DNA of 64,000 nucleotides, taken from assembly GCA_028752905.1 (NCBI GenBank), contig JAQNBH010000005.1, positions 3,396,328 to 3,460,327 on the forward strand. The letters are read 5' to 3'. Positions 45,167 through 56,705 of the stretch are shown piece by piece (position 1 is the stretch's first letter; the number at the start of each line of letters is the position of its first letter). A program made the position numbers and the translations under genes. The stretch comes from Cladorhizidae sp. MBARI D1340-BT2 (taxonomy: Eukaryota; Porifera; Demospongiae; Poecilosclerida; Cladorhizidae). The notes beneath the pieces are model-generated. The model was not told where the DNA came from. It saw nothing but the letters and a program-made list of their open reading frames with translations, and ran no database searches.

Positions 45167-48100
45167 TTAAGAAGCGTCAGACATGATATCCGCAGGTGAA
45201 GGATTGTCAGCTGAGATACCAGCTACTGTATGTGTCCTGATGATGGTCCACTCCACATGACTAACCCATTGGAGCAGCTTCCTCACCTCCACATCCACCA
45301 CATCTGAACACAGTTGGAGCAAGAGCAACATCGAGTTGGACACACAGTCAACCACCTTGCTGCTGGATGCAGAAGCCACAGGTCCAGGGGTGGCCAGATA
45401 CTTGCTCCAAGGACTACAAATGTCTCCATCTTTCTCCAGTGCACAGAGAGGTATCAGGCGAGGGGTGAAGGTGTCCAAACCGGAACTCTTCTCTCCCACT
45501 TGGCTGCTCTGGCTCTGATTGGCAGACTCCTTGGCTCTCAAGTTCTTGAGGTGCTGACCAAATATAGCAGACACTTTAGCAAAATGTTCCGGGTTGTATA
45601 TCCGGTCTACACCCAATGTCAAGAGGGTTATTGAAAATTAAGTTGAGATATATAGAGAGGACACGTTTGACTTACGTCTTTCCCCACTTGCTCGTATAGG
45701 ACGGACCTTTGGGAAGATCTCTGTCCTACAGTAATCCAAGTAATTCTGGTAATCACTGACATACTCAAGTTCTCTGCAGAAAACAAAAACATTAATTAAT
45801 TAATAAATGCATCGATGAAAAGGATATAATTCACCTGGCAGTGAGTGGGACACTTTGGTCTAATCTCTGCTGCATGTGCCTGCAGAGAAGAGCAACCCAA
45901 TCCTCCCAGACGTACACACACTTACCATTATCCTCACGCTGGCCACCAGACACGCCTTTGGACGACTGCTGGCTTGAACAGATGGGGAGAGAACACGAGG
46001 AACCAATGAAAGAGAGAGAGAGAGATGATGACAGATTTCTACATAAGTGAAGCAGCATTGATAAATTGGCCCATGTGTAAGAATTATGATCTGATGGGAT
46101 CACTCTATTTGAAGTCAGAGAGTGGGCCAGAACTAGGTGTATATTATAATGTGGTGTTCCTGGACTTACAACTCGTGTGTGTCGTCAAGTCTGTAGACCA
46201 ATTTGAGCAGAACCACAATCAGTGCCAGGCATTCCACGTCCAACCTCTGTTGCAGGTGAGTGCCAACACCCACCAGCTTGTGGTGCACGGGCCAGTACAC
46301 ATCAGTCAAGGCACGGTCCACGATGTCATGGAAACACCGAGGTAGGACGAGTCTGTCCAGGAGGGCGTGACAGACTGTCTTGGGATTGAAAGGCAAGACT
46401 GGGAGGGGAAGGGACTTGTAGAGAAACAGAGACCATTGATGAAGCTTATCCGACGTCACTTGGAACTGTAGGAATTTGGTCAACATCATACACCACCTAA
46501 AATGAACTTCTGAGCGTTAGGCTCCACTTTACACACTTACTCGTCCATAAGTGCGAAGGGTATCCGACTTGCTGACCGTCAAATGCTTCGGTAACAACAT
46601 GTTTAAGTTGTGGTAGGGGATTTTGTTCATGGTCACCAGCCTAGACCAGGTGCAAGCGACATTGCAAGCCAGTTAACGACACACAGTATGCTGTTCTCGG
46701 CTGAAGCTTACCTGATGAGATCGCAGAGAAGAACATTCTGATTGGTGAAGAGCAGGCCCAGATACAATAGGCTGATGGTGAACCGAATAGTGAAGTAGGA
46801 TGCTCTCCGGGGGTCCTTGGACTTGAAGAACAAATGCAGCTCATCACCAAAGAGATCTTTTCTATCAGCGTTCTGTACCAATGGTCCCCTCTCCTCATCT
46901 TCACTTTCACTAGATGAGCTTCCATCATCAAACTGATCCACCCGACTGGTTTCAAAGAGACAGCTGTCAGAAAGGTACTTGAGCTCACTCGTTTCCTCTA
47001 CGCTACTAGAATTTAGCTGCCCAAGTGGTTTGGGTCGAGTTAACTTTGATTTCTTGGGTGAAAATGAAGGTCCGGCTTCTTTGCTTTCAAGTCTGAGCCT
47101 CTTCCGGACATTGGAATAGGTTGGTATAGCAACGCGAGATATTTTTGAGGAAGTGGGTGTGGTCAAATGTGTACTCAAATCAGATGGTGTACATGCCTTG
47201 CCAAGTCGTCTGTTCTGGGGAAATGGGCATGTATGAGAGGGCGTGGCGACATGAAGAGACTTCACAGACATGGGTGTGATGAAATTGCCTTTCTGGGAAG
47301 TAGGTGTGGCAACAGGAAGTGGATTGGAGGAAGTGGGTGTGGTGGTAGTATATGCACTGGGAGAGGCTGAAAATGGTGATGTGGAAAGGGAAGAAGCCGG
47401 TCTATCTTGAAAAGCATATCCAAAGTGCTTGAGATAGAGAAGACTCAAGCACTTCACAGCTTCCTAAAGGTCACAAAGGTCACCAAATAATAACAATCCA
47501 TGATACCATACGTACTGAAGACAGCTCCCCTGGTGCTGATTGCTCACCTCAAAATTTCTGGCCGAGAGCTTACTTCATAAACATGGTATTGAACTTTACA
47601 ATAACCTTCTCAATAATCAATTTGAAATTGTATTCTCTCGACGTTTCGACTAGATGCTCTAGCCTTCATCAGGAGTAAATGTTTTGACTAGATGCTCTAG
47701 CCTTCATCATATCTATATATTTAATTTTTGTGCTATGCTTGTTTTTTTAATATTTTTTAAAAAATTTTGTTTTAGCTGTTGTTGTTTTGGTCCTTGGAAA
47801 CTTCCAAGTAAGCTTCCTCCAAGTCTGCAAATATGCCTTGGAACTATTCTTCCCCTCACCTTTATAGCCTCACAAAATTATTAGGATCTTGTTCCAAGTA
47901 CCCAAGGGTGTGTACTTGTTAAGTATACCCAGCCTAATCCTAGACTGAAGCATTCAGAGGGATGGGTGCTTGCTATGTGTACCTAGCCTAATCCTAGACT
48001 GAAGCATTCAAAGGATTGGGTACTTGCCAAGTGTACCCATCCTAATCCTAGACTGAAGCATTCAGAGGGGTGGGTGCTTGCTATGTGTACCTAGCCTAAT

Positions 48101-51100
48101 CCTACACTGAAGCGTTCAGAGGGATGGGTGCTTGCTATGTGTACCTAGCCTAATCCTACACTGAAGCGTTCAGAGGGATGGGTGCTTGCTATGTGTACCT
48201 AGCCTAATCCTACACTGAAGCGTTCAGAGGGATGGGTGCTTGCCATGTGTACCTAGCCTAATCCTACACTGAAGCGTTCAGAGGGATGGGTGCTTGCTAT
48301 GTGTACCTAGCCTAATCCTAGACTGAAGCGTTCAGAGGGATGGGTGCTTGCTATGTGTACCTAGCCTAATCCTACACTGTAGCGTTCAGAGGGATGGGTG
48401 CTTGCTATGTGTACCTAGCCTAATCCTACACTGAAGCATTCAGAGGGATGGGTGCTTGCTATGTGTACCTAGCCTAATCCTACACTGAAGCGTTCAGAGG
48501 GATGGGTGCTTGCTATGTGTACCTAGCCTAATCCTACACTGAAGCATTCAGAGGGATGGGTGCTTGCTATGTGTACCTAGCCTAATCCTAGACTGAAGCG
48601 TTCAGAGGGATGGGTGCTTGCTATGTGTACCTAGCCTAATCCTACACTGAAGCTTTCAGAGGGATGGGTGCTTGCTATGTGTACCTAGCCTAATCCTACA
48701 CTGAAGCATATCTGAGGGGTGAGTGCTTGCTATGTGTACCTAGCCTAATCCTAGACACTGAAGCGTTCAGAGGGATGAGTGCTTGCTATGTGTACCTAGC
48801 CTAATCCTACACTGAAGCATTTCAGAGGGATGAGTGCTTGCTATGTGTACCTAGCCTAATCCTACACTGAAGCTTTCAGAGGGATGGGTGCTTGCTATGT
48901 GTACCTAGCCTAATCCTAGACTGAAGTGTTCAGAGGGATGGGTGCTTGCTATGTGTACCTAGCCTAATCCTACACTGAAGCATTCTGAGGGGTGAGTGCT
49001 TGCTATGTGTACCTAGCCTAATCCTAGACACTGAAGCGTTCAGAGGGATGGGTGCTTGCTATGTGTACCTAGCCTAATCCTACACTGAAGCATTTCAGAG
49101 GGATGAGTGCTTGCTATGTGTACCTAGCCTAATCCTACACTGAAGCTTTCAGAGGGATGGTGCTTGCTATGTGTACCTAGCCTAATCCTACACTGAAGTG
49201 TTCAGAGGGATGGGTGCTTGCTATGTGTACCTAGCCTAATCCTACACTGTAGCGTTCAGAGGGATGGGTGCTTGCTATGTGTACCTAGCCTAATCCTAGA
49301 CTGAAGTGTTCAGAGGGATGGGTGCTTGCTATGTGTACCTAGCCTAATCCTACACTGAAGCATTCTGAGGGGTGAGTGCTTGCTATGTGTACCTAGCCTA
49401 ATCCTAGACACTGAAGCGTTCAGAGGGATGGGTGCTTGCTATGTGTACCTAGCCTAATCCTACACTGAAGCATTTCAGAGGGATGAGTGCTTGCTATGTG
49501 TACCTAGCCTAATCCTACACTGAAGCTTTCAGAGGGATGGTGCTTGCTATGTGTACCTAGCCTAATCCTAGACTGAAGCGTTCAGAGGGATGAGTGCTTG
49601 CTATGTGTACCTAGCCTAATCCTACACTGTAGCGTTCAGAGGGATGGGTGCTTGCTATGTGTACCTAGCCTAATCCTAGACTGAAGTGTTCAGAGGGATG
49701 GGTGCTTGCTATGTGTACCTAGCCTAATCCTACACTGAAGCATTCTGAGGGGTGAGTGCTTGCTATGTGTACCTAGCCTAATCCTAGACACTGAAGCGTT
49801 CAGAGGGATGGGTGCTTGCTATGTGTACCTAGCCTAATCCTACACTGAAGCATTTCAGAGGGATGAGTGCTTGCTATGTGTACCTAGCCTAATCCTACAC
49901 TGAAGCTTTCAGAGGGATGGTGCTTGCTATGTGTACCTAGCCTAATCCTACACTGAAGTGTTCAGAGGGATGGGTGCTTGCTATGTGTACCTAGCCTAAT
50001 CCTACACTGTAGCGTTCAGAGGGATGGGTGCTTGCTATGTGTACCTAGCCTAATCCTACACTGTAGCGTTCAGAGAGATGAGTTTCTATGTGTACCTAGC
50101 CTAATCCTACACTGTAGCGTTCAGAGGGATAGGTGCTTGCTATGTGTACCTAGCCTAATCTAGACTGAAATGTTCAGAGGGATGAGTGCTTGCTATGTGT
50201 ACCTAGCCTAACTAGACTGAAGCGTTCAGAGGGATGGGTGCTTGCTATGTGTACCTAGCCTAATCCTAGACTGAAGCATTCAGAGGGGTGGGTGCGCTTG
50301 CTATGTGTACCTAGCCTAATTCTACTCTGAAGTGTTCAGAGGGGTGAGTGCTTGCTATGTGTACCTAGCCTAACTAGACTGAAGCGTTCAGAGGGATGGT
50401 GCTTGCTATGTGTACCTAGCCTAATCCTACACTGAAGTGTTCAGAGGGATGGGTGCTTGCTATGTGTACCTAGCCTAATCCTACACTGAAGTGTTCAGAG
50501 GGGTGAGTGCTTGCTATGTGTACCTAGCCTAATCCTACACTGAAGTGTTCAGAGGGGTGAGTGCTTGCTGAGACCTGTCCACACTGAACACTCAATGTGC
50601 ATTGGGCACATCCATACTGAATTCGTATTAGGAAATTGCTTCTCACTGCACATCAGAATCAGATCCAATGTACCACCTTCAGAAATGGTTTCAAATTATT
50701 TGAAGTGATATTCATATATGTAACAGGAAGGTTTGTAGTGAAATTTGCACGAGTCATGCAGTGGAGATGGCAAAAAAAATGCACTTGGCAAAGTCCCCTC
50801 TACATAACAAGTGTTATTTATACCAAACTCCACTAGCAACCATGCTATCTCATGTTACTACCCTTTATATACCATGCTATCACATGTTACTACCCTTTAT
50901 AAACCATGCTATCTCATGTTACTACCCTTTATAAACCATGCTATCACATGTTATTACCCTTTATAAACCATGCTATCACATGTTACTACCCTTTATAAAC
51001 CATGCTATCACATGTTACTACCCTTTATAAACCATGCTATCACATGTTACTACCCTTTATATCACTACCCTTTATAAACCATGCTATCACATGTCACTAC

Positions 51101-54100
51101 CCTTTATAAACCATGCTATCACATGTTACTACCCTTTATAAACCATGCTATCACATGTTACTACCCTTTATAAACCATGCTATCACATGTTACTACCCTT
51201 TATATCACTACCCTTTATAAACCATGCTATCACATGTCACTACCCTTTATAAACCATGCTATCATATGTCACTGTCCTTTATAAACCATGCTACATGTTA
51301 CTACCCTTTATAAACCATGCTATCACATGTTACTACCCTTTATAAACCATGCTATCACATGTTATTACCCTTTGTAAACCATGCTATCACATGTTACTAC
51401 TCTTTATAAACCATGCTATCACATGTTACTACCCTTTATAAACCATGCTATCTCATGTCACTACCATACAATACTTTATAAACCATGCTATCACTACCAT
51501 ACAATACTTTATAAACCATGCTATCACATGTTACTACCATACAATACTTTATAAACCATGCTATCACATGTTACTACCATACAATACTTTATAAACCATG
51601 CACGCAGCAGTGGATGAGCTACTGACACAGTTGAAGGAGACTTGGGCAAGAGGATATTGCTAAGGAAGGCAGTATTGTCGTAGGATGATGCTCACGGATT
51701 CCACAGGGAAAACAGATTGGGAGGAATATGCAAGCCATAACAGCACAGAGGCGGTATTTGCTAGCTGTATAAGTTGGTCTAGATGCTGCTAGATTATGGC
51801 CTATAAACACTTTCTAGCAAGAAATACCTGATCAGCCTGTTTCCTCCCAGCCATAGTGATGCTAAGTTCTTTAGTACACATTCATTGCGTAATTATATGT
51901 CCTTAACTTCCTATACAGTAGTAGAGTGCCATAGCCTTGTAGAGCTATTGGTGTGATATTTCACAGTTACTAGCCAGTCATTGTACTTTTTCGCAGTAGC
52001 AGTTTAAAGTTTTAGCGCCTAATGAAACCAGCTGTTGCATATAGTAGGGCTTCCTCTAGCCACTGGTGCTAATTTCAACTCTCTAGCACTTAGCAATCTG
52101 GAGATATTTGTGTGGCAAAATCAGGCATTCAGGTTTTGAGGTTCCCTCCACTTTAGGTCTAGTAAATTGGCTAGAGGAAAATAGTATCAAAAGAGAGCAC
52201 ACAGAGAGATCCATCTTTTGAGCTATATATCAAGTCCATACCATGAAGTTCGCAGATACTTTCATACTAAAATGGTTTCATCCCCCCTTAAAAAGTAATT
52301 GCACTCAAATTTGTCGCCAACAATAAGCATGTGCACATCACGTTGATATGGTACATTGGGAAGTACAGAAAAGTATTGTATGGTAGTAACATGAGATAGC
52401 ATGGTTTATAAAGTATTGTATGGTAGTAACATGAGATAGCATGGTTTATAAAGTATTGTATGGTAGTAACGTGAGATAGCATGGTTTATAAAGTATTGTA
52501 TGGTAGTAACATGAGATAGCATGGGTTATATAGTATTGTATGGTAGTAACATGAGATAGCATGGTTTATAAAGTATTGTATGGTAGTAACATGAGATAGC
52601 ATGGTTTATAAAGTATTGTATGGTAGTAACATGAGATAGCATGGTTTATAAAGTATTGTATGGTAGTAACATGAGATAGCATGGTTTATAAAGTATTGTA
52701 TGGTAGTAACATGAGATAGCATGGTTTATAAAGTATTGTATGGTAGTAACATGAGATAGCATGGTTTATAAAGTATTGTATGGTAGTAACATGTGATAGC
52801 ATGGTTTATAAAGTATTGTATGGTAGTACATGAGATAGCATGGTTTATAAAGTATTGTATGATAGTAACATGAGATTGCATGGTTTATAAAGTATTGAAT
52901 GGTAGTAACATGAGATAGCATGGTTTATCAAGTATTGTATGGTATTAACATGAGATAGCATGGTTTATAAAGTATTGTATGGTAGTACATGTGATAGCAT
53001 GGTTTATAAAGTATTTGTATGGTAGTAACATGAGATAGCATGGTTTATAAAGTATTGTATGGTAGTAACATGAGATAGCATGGTTTATAAAGTATTGTAT
53101 GTTAGTAACATGAGATAGTATGGTTTATAAAGTATTGTATGGTAGTAACATGTGATAGCATGGTTTATAAAGTATTGTATGGTAGTACATGAGATAGCAT
53201 GGTTTATAAAGTATTGTATGGTAGTAACATGAGATAGCATGGTTTATCAAGTATTGTATGGTATTAACATGAGATAGCATGGTTTATAAAGTATTGTATG
53301 GTAGTACATGAGATAGCATGGTTTATATAGTATATATTGTATGGTATTAACATGAGATAGCATGGTTTATGTAGTATTGTGTGGTATTAACATGAGATAG
53401 CATGGTTTATAAAGTATTGTATGGTAGGAACATGAGATAGCATGGTTTATAAAGTATTGTATGGTAGTAACATGAGATAGCATGGTTTATAAAGTATTGT
53501 ATGGTAGTAACATGAAATAGCATGGTTTATAAAGTATTGTATGGTATTAACATGAGATAGCATGGTTTATAAAGTATTGTATGGTAGTAACATGAGATAG
53601 CATGGTTTATAAAGTATTGTATGGTATTAACATGAGATAGCATGGTTTATAAAGTATTGTATGGTAGTAACATGAGATAGCATGGTTTATATAGTATTGT
53701 ATGGTAGTAACATGAGATAGCATGGTTTATAAAGTATTGTATGGTATTAACATGAGATAGCATGGTTTATAAAGTATTGTATGATAGTAACATGAGATAG
53801 CATGTATTGTATGGTAGTAACATGAGATAGCATGGTTTATAAAGTATTGTATGGTAGTAACATGAGATAGCATGGTTTATAAAGTATTGTATGGTAGTAA
53901 CATGTGATAGCATGGTTTATAAAGTATTGTATGGTATTAACATGAGATAGCATGGTTTATAAAGTATTGTATGGTAGTAACATGAGATAGCATGGTTTAT
54001 ATAGTATTGTATGGTAGTAACATGAGATAGCATGGTTTATAAAGTATTGTATGTTAGTAACATGAGATAGCATGGTTTATAAAGTATTGTATGGTAGTAA

Positions 54101-55120
54101 CATGTGATAGCATGGTTTATAAAGTATTGTATGGTAGTAACATGAGATAGCATGGTTTATAAAGTATTGTATGGTAGTAACATGTGATAGCATGGTTTAT
54201 AAAGTATTGTATGGTAGTAACATGAGATAGCATGGTTTATAAAGTATTGTATGGTATTAACATGAGATAGCATGGTTTATAAAGTATTGTATCGTAGTAA
54301 CATGAGATAGCATGGTATATAAAGTAGTGTATGGTATTAACATGAGATAGCATGGTTTATAAAGTATGGTATTAACATGAGATAGCATGGTTTATAAAGT
54401 ATTGTATGGTAGTAACATGAGATAGCATGGGTTATATAGTATTGTATGGTATTAACATGAGATAGCATGGTTTATAAAGTATTAGACACGACCAATGTGC
54501 GTTGATTTGTAATGTTGTTCAGAATTCGATGTGCCTCTGATACCCTTCTGCTTGGCACAGTATAGACAGGCCTAAGTGTATTTATCCTAATCTCCTAGGT
54601 TAAGCGGGATGGGTACTCGCTACATACTTCACATTAGATCACAAATACCAGTCAACAAAAATGCTTCAAATTTATGGTGAAGGGTAGCACTTGCATGCAT
54701 TATACAGAGCATAGCTTGCAGTACACCACATTCAGTGGTCTGGTGGTCTAGTATAAGAGTACCCGCATAGTAAAACAATATGACATGGATGGCATGCAGG
54801 CGACTCGAATCACCTCTCGTGATAGATGCGGCATTAATCACCATACGGACCTTGACTGACTTATCAAATCCCAGCTTGATCAAGGCGTCGCACTGCATTT
54901 GCAGTATTATCTGGATGGTTTCCAAGAAGGAGACCTCTTTGTCGACATCGCCAGCCTTCACGGGAGCTGGAAACAGAAGATTAATAATAATACTCTGGGG
55001 GGGGGGGTTAATTACATGCAGTGGTAACCCTGTACAACCTTTCTTCTTTGCAGTGGAGCCTTTGTATGTCCTCACACCTGCCATGTGCTCGGGCTCTTCA
55101 GCAACCTCTTCCCTCACATC
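45167..55120 (-). CDS. TAF1B: TAF1B / RRN7-type subunit of the RNA polymerase I SL1 factor (5' end missing)
   Basis: TAF1B is the TFIIB-like member of SL1, which recruits Pol I to rDNA promoters in the nucleolus. Eight exons connect in phase over 686 residues: 55039-55120, 54851-54966, 46712-47463, 46533-46640, 46170-46496, 45835-45972, 45676-45773, 45167-45606. The cyclin-fold start is seen in EVSFLETIQIILQMQCDALI and LIKLGFDKSVK, followed by EAVKCLSLLYLKHFG. A long Ser/Thr-rich insert (about residues 85-250) comes next, then the family core ISLLYLGLLFTNQNVLLCDL, KIPYHNLNMLLPKHL, LDVECLALIVVLLKLVYRLD and VYVWEDWVALLCRHMQ. The N-terminal zinc ribbon should precede 55120 but I could not find it. 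The donor of exon 46533-46640 was chosen for phase; a GTAAGT 8 bases earlier would break the frame. Intron 2 is 7.4 kb of satellites. Confidence 0.85.
47596..47710. repeat. Single arm of the foldback/MITE family in TAF1B intron 2
   Basis: Reads 'aaccttctcaataatcaatt', 'tctctcgacgtttcgactag' and 'atgctctagccttcatcagg'. The inner part is then repeated once ('tttgactagatgctctagcc' again), which looks like the first step of tandem growth. It begins about 130 bp from the exon ending at 47463. Confidence 0.85.
47884..50570. repeat. 54-bp satellite, about 49 copies
   Basis: Each unit contains 'ctagcctaatcctacactga', 'agcgttcagagggatgggt' and 'gcttgctatgtgtac'. Longer segments of several units recur in the same variant order around 48700-49950, so blocks have been duplicated. 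It lies in TAF1B intron 2. Confidence 0.97.
50571..50837. other. Spacer between two satellites in TAF1B intron 2
   Basis: Unique sequence without a gene or a clear transposon end. Confidence 0.5.
50838..51604. repeat. 32-bp satellite array grading into a 40-bp form
   Basis: The 32-bp unit joins 'aaaccatgctatcacatgtt' and 'actaccctttat'. After about 51460 the unit becomes 40 bp by replacing 'ccctttat' with 'catacaatactttat'. This 40-bp form is the reverse complement of the unit at 52368-54483. Confidence 0.95.
51605..52367. other. 763-bp spacer between inverted satellite arrays
   Basis: Unique sequence with no gene, transposase motif or target duplication that I can see. It is the loop of a large potential foldback structure. 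Confidence 0.5.
52368..54483. repeat. 40-bp satellite, about 53 copies, inverted relative to the array at 50.8-51.6 kb
   Basis: The unit joins 'aagtattgtatggtagtaac' and 'atgagatagcatggtttata'. Its reverse complement matches the 40-bp units at 51460-51604. Variants (ggtattaac, atgtgatag) recur in scattered positions. Confidence 0.97.
54484..54850. other. TAF1B intron 2 spacer before exon 54851-54966
   Basis: No gene. 'cctaatctcctaggttaagc' and 'gggatgggtactcgctaca' near 54589-54625 faintly resemble one 54-bp satellite unit from the other side of the inverted arrays. Confidence 0.4.
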
Positions 55121-55290
55121 CTGCAAACATCAGCCTCAACTAGAATGCATGCAGTAGCATGTATCAGCACGCACACACTACCATGACTAACAGCAGGTTT
55201 GTAATGTGCTTACAAAGAGTACAAAGAGCACTAATTAGGACATCAGTGCCAACCTTACTTCATCTGTTTTGTTACAAGTTGTCAATCAAA

Positions 55291-55487
55291 ATTATTTGGT
55301 AAAGGATCATCTTTGCAAGATGACGTGACGTCCAACCTTCAATGCTTTTTAAAGACAGCATTAATTTATGGGCTTCAGTGGATTATCAAGAGATTTGGTT
55401 ATTTTTTTATTAGTCATGGTTGCCCCCGCACACTTCTTGTGACCTGAACTTCTAAGTAGCTGTAGATGGCACGTCTAATGACCCTTT
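55291..55487. mobile_element. Small non-autonomous element with 'ggtaaagg(g/a)tcat' inverted ends
   Basis: The left end is 'ggtaaaggatcatc'; the right end on the other strand is 'ggtaaagggtcatt'. The interior of about 170 bp has no frame. Single ends of the same family appear at 27680, about 28490 and 32890. The target duplication is unclear. Confidence 0.5.
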
Positions 55488-55609
55488 ACCTAGTCCATAT
55501 CTAAACAAGCACCATATATTTTTGTGATCAAATGCCTGAGAACAACACACAGGTTGAAAGCTAAGAATCACAGCAGTGTTAGCCTCAAGCTAATCTGACA
55601 CGCATGCCA

Positions 55610-56112
55610 AGCTGGAAGCTGATGGTATTCTCTTGAAGCCTGTTACTGGTCCACAAGCTGACTGCTGAGGTATGCTCTTCAAGCCTGTCACTGGTCCACA
55701 AGCCGACTACTGATGGTATGCTCTTCAAGCCTGTTACTGGTCCACAAGCTGACTGCTGATGGTATGCTCTTCAAGCCTGTTACTGGTCCACAAGCTGACT
55801 GCTGATGGTATGCTCTTCAAGCCTGTTACTGGTCCACAAGCTGACTGCTGATGGTATGCTCTTGAAGCCTGTTACTGGTCCACAAGCTGACTGCTGATGG
55901 TATGCTCTTGAAGCCTGTTACTGGTCCACAAGCTGACTGCTGATGGTATGCTCTTGAAGCCTGTTACTGGTCCACAAGCTGACTGCTGATGGTATGTTCT
56001 TCAAGCCTGTTACTGGTCCACAAGCTGACTGCTGATGGTATGTTCTTGAAGCCTGTTACTGGTCCACAAGCTGACTGCTGATGGTATGCTCTTCAAGCCT
56101 GTTACTGGTCCA
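55610..56112. repeat. 46-bp minisatellite, about 11 copies
   Basis: The unit joins 'aagctgactgctgatggtat', 'gctcttcaagcctgttactg' and 'gtccac', with a ttcaag/ttgaag alternation among copies. It lies upstream of the TAF1B exons found. Confidence 0.96.
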
Positions 56113-56705
56113 CATCATCATCACCATAATGTTCATCTGGCAAGTGAGATAACATTACCTCATGCCCAAGGTTGGACCCAGAAAGATGTTCAGTACTGTT
56201 GCCACTATTGAAGCTATAAACTGGATTGTGATTATGTAAGAAGTTGTAAAAAAAATCAGCTTACAGAGTAGAGATGCATTATTAAGTTTATTCATAGTAG
56301 GTAATGCCCACTAATTAATGGGTGTGGTCTGTCATGAATTGTTGCTGTCCCCCTTCCATTTTCCCTTTCCCCTTTCAGCAAGGTTGGATATTTATATAGG
56401 AATTTTCTAGGCTGTTTCTATTTTAATTTTAATCAAGGATGCTTGCCAGACAGGCCCCCCTTCTTCACAACTTCACACCCAACTTGGTCCAGCAGGTGGG
56501 AACACTAGTGGCTCTAGAATGTTCTATAAACAATCAGGGGTGTATTTAGGGGGGGGCGGGGGGGGGGGGGGCATTCGCCCCCCCTTGTATCATTCTCGCC
56601 CCCCCCCCTTTGAAATTAGAGATTTTTTTTTTAATAATGTCAAGAAAGGTGTAATACAAGAAAGGTGTAATAAGCTTATGATATCAGGTTCAAATGATAG
56701 GAATG

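Noticed and set aside
46535..46541. GTAAGT at 46535-46540 as donor of the TAF1B exon starting at 46640
   Set aside because: It gives a phase that runs into a stop 17 codons into the next exon; the GTAAAG 8 bases downstream restores phase and similarity.
52368..54483. CRISPR array or telomeric repeat
   Set aside because: There are no spacers between units, and the unit does not resemble TTAGGG-type telomere sequence.
54565..54625. 5S rRNA-like segment ('ggttaagcgggatgggtact')
   Set aside because: Only a short resemblance to part of 5S; the internal control region and paired ends are absent. Similarity to the 54-bp satellite is at least as good.
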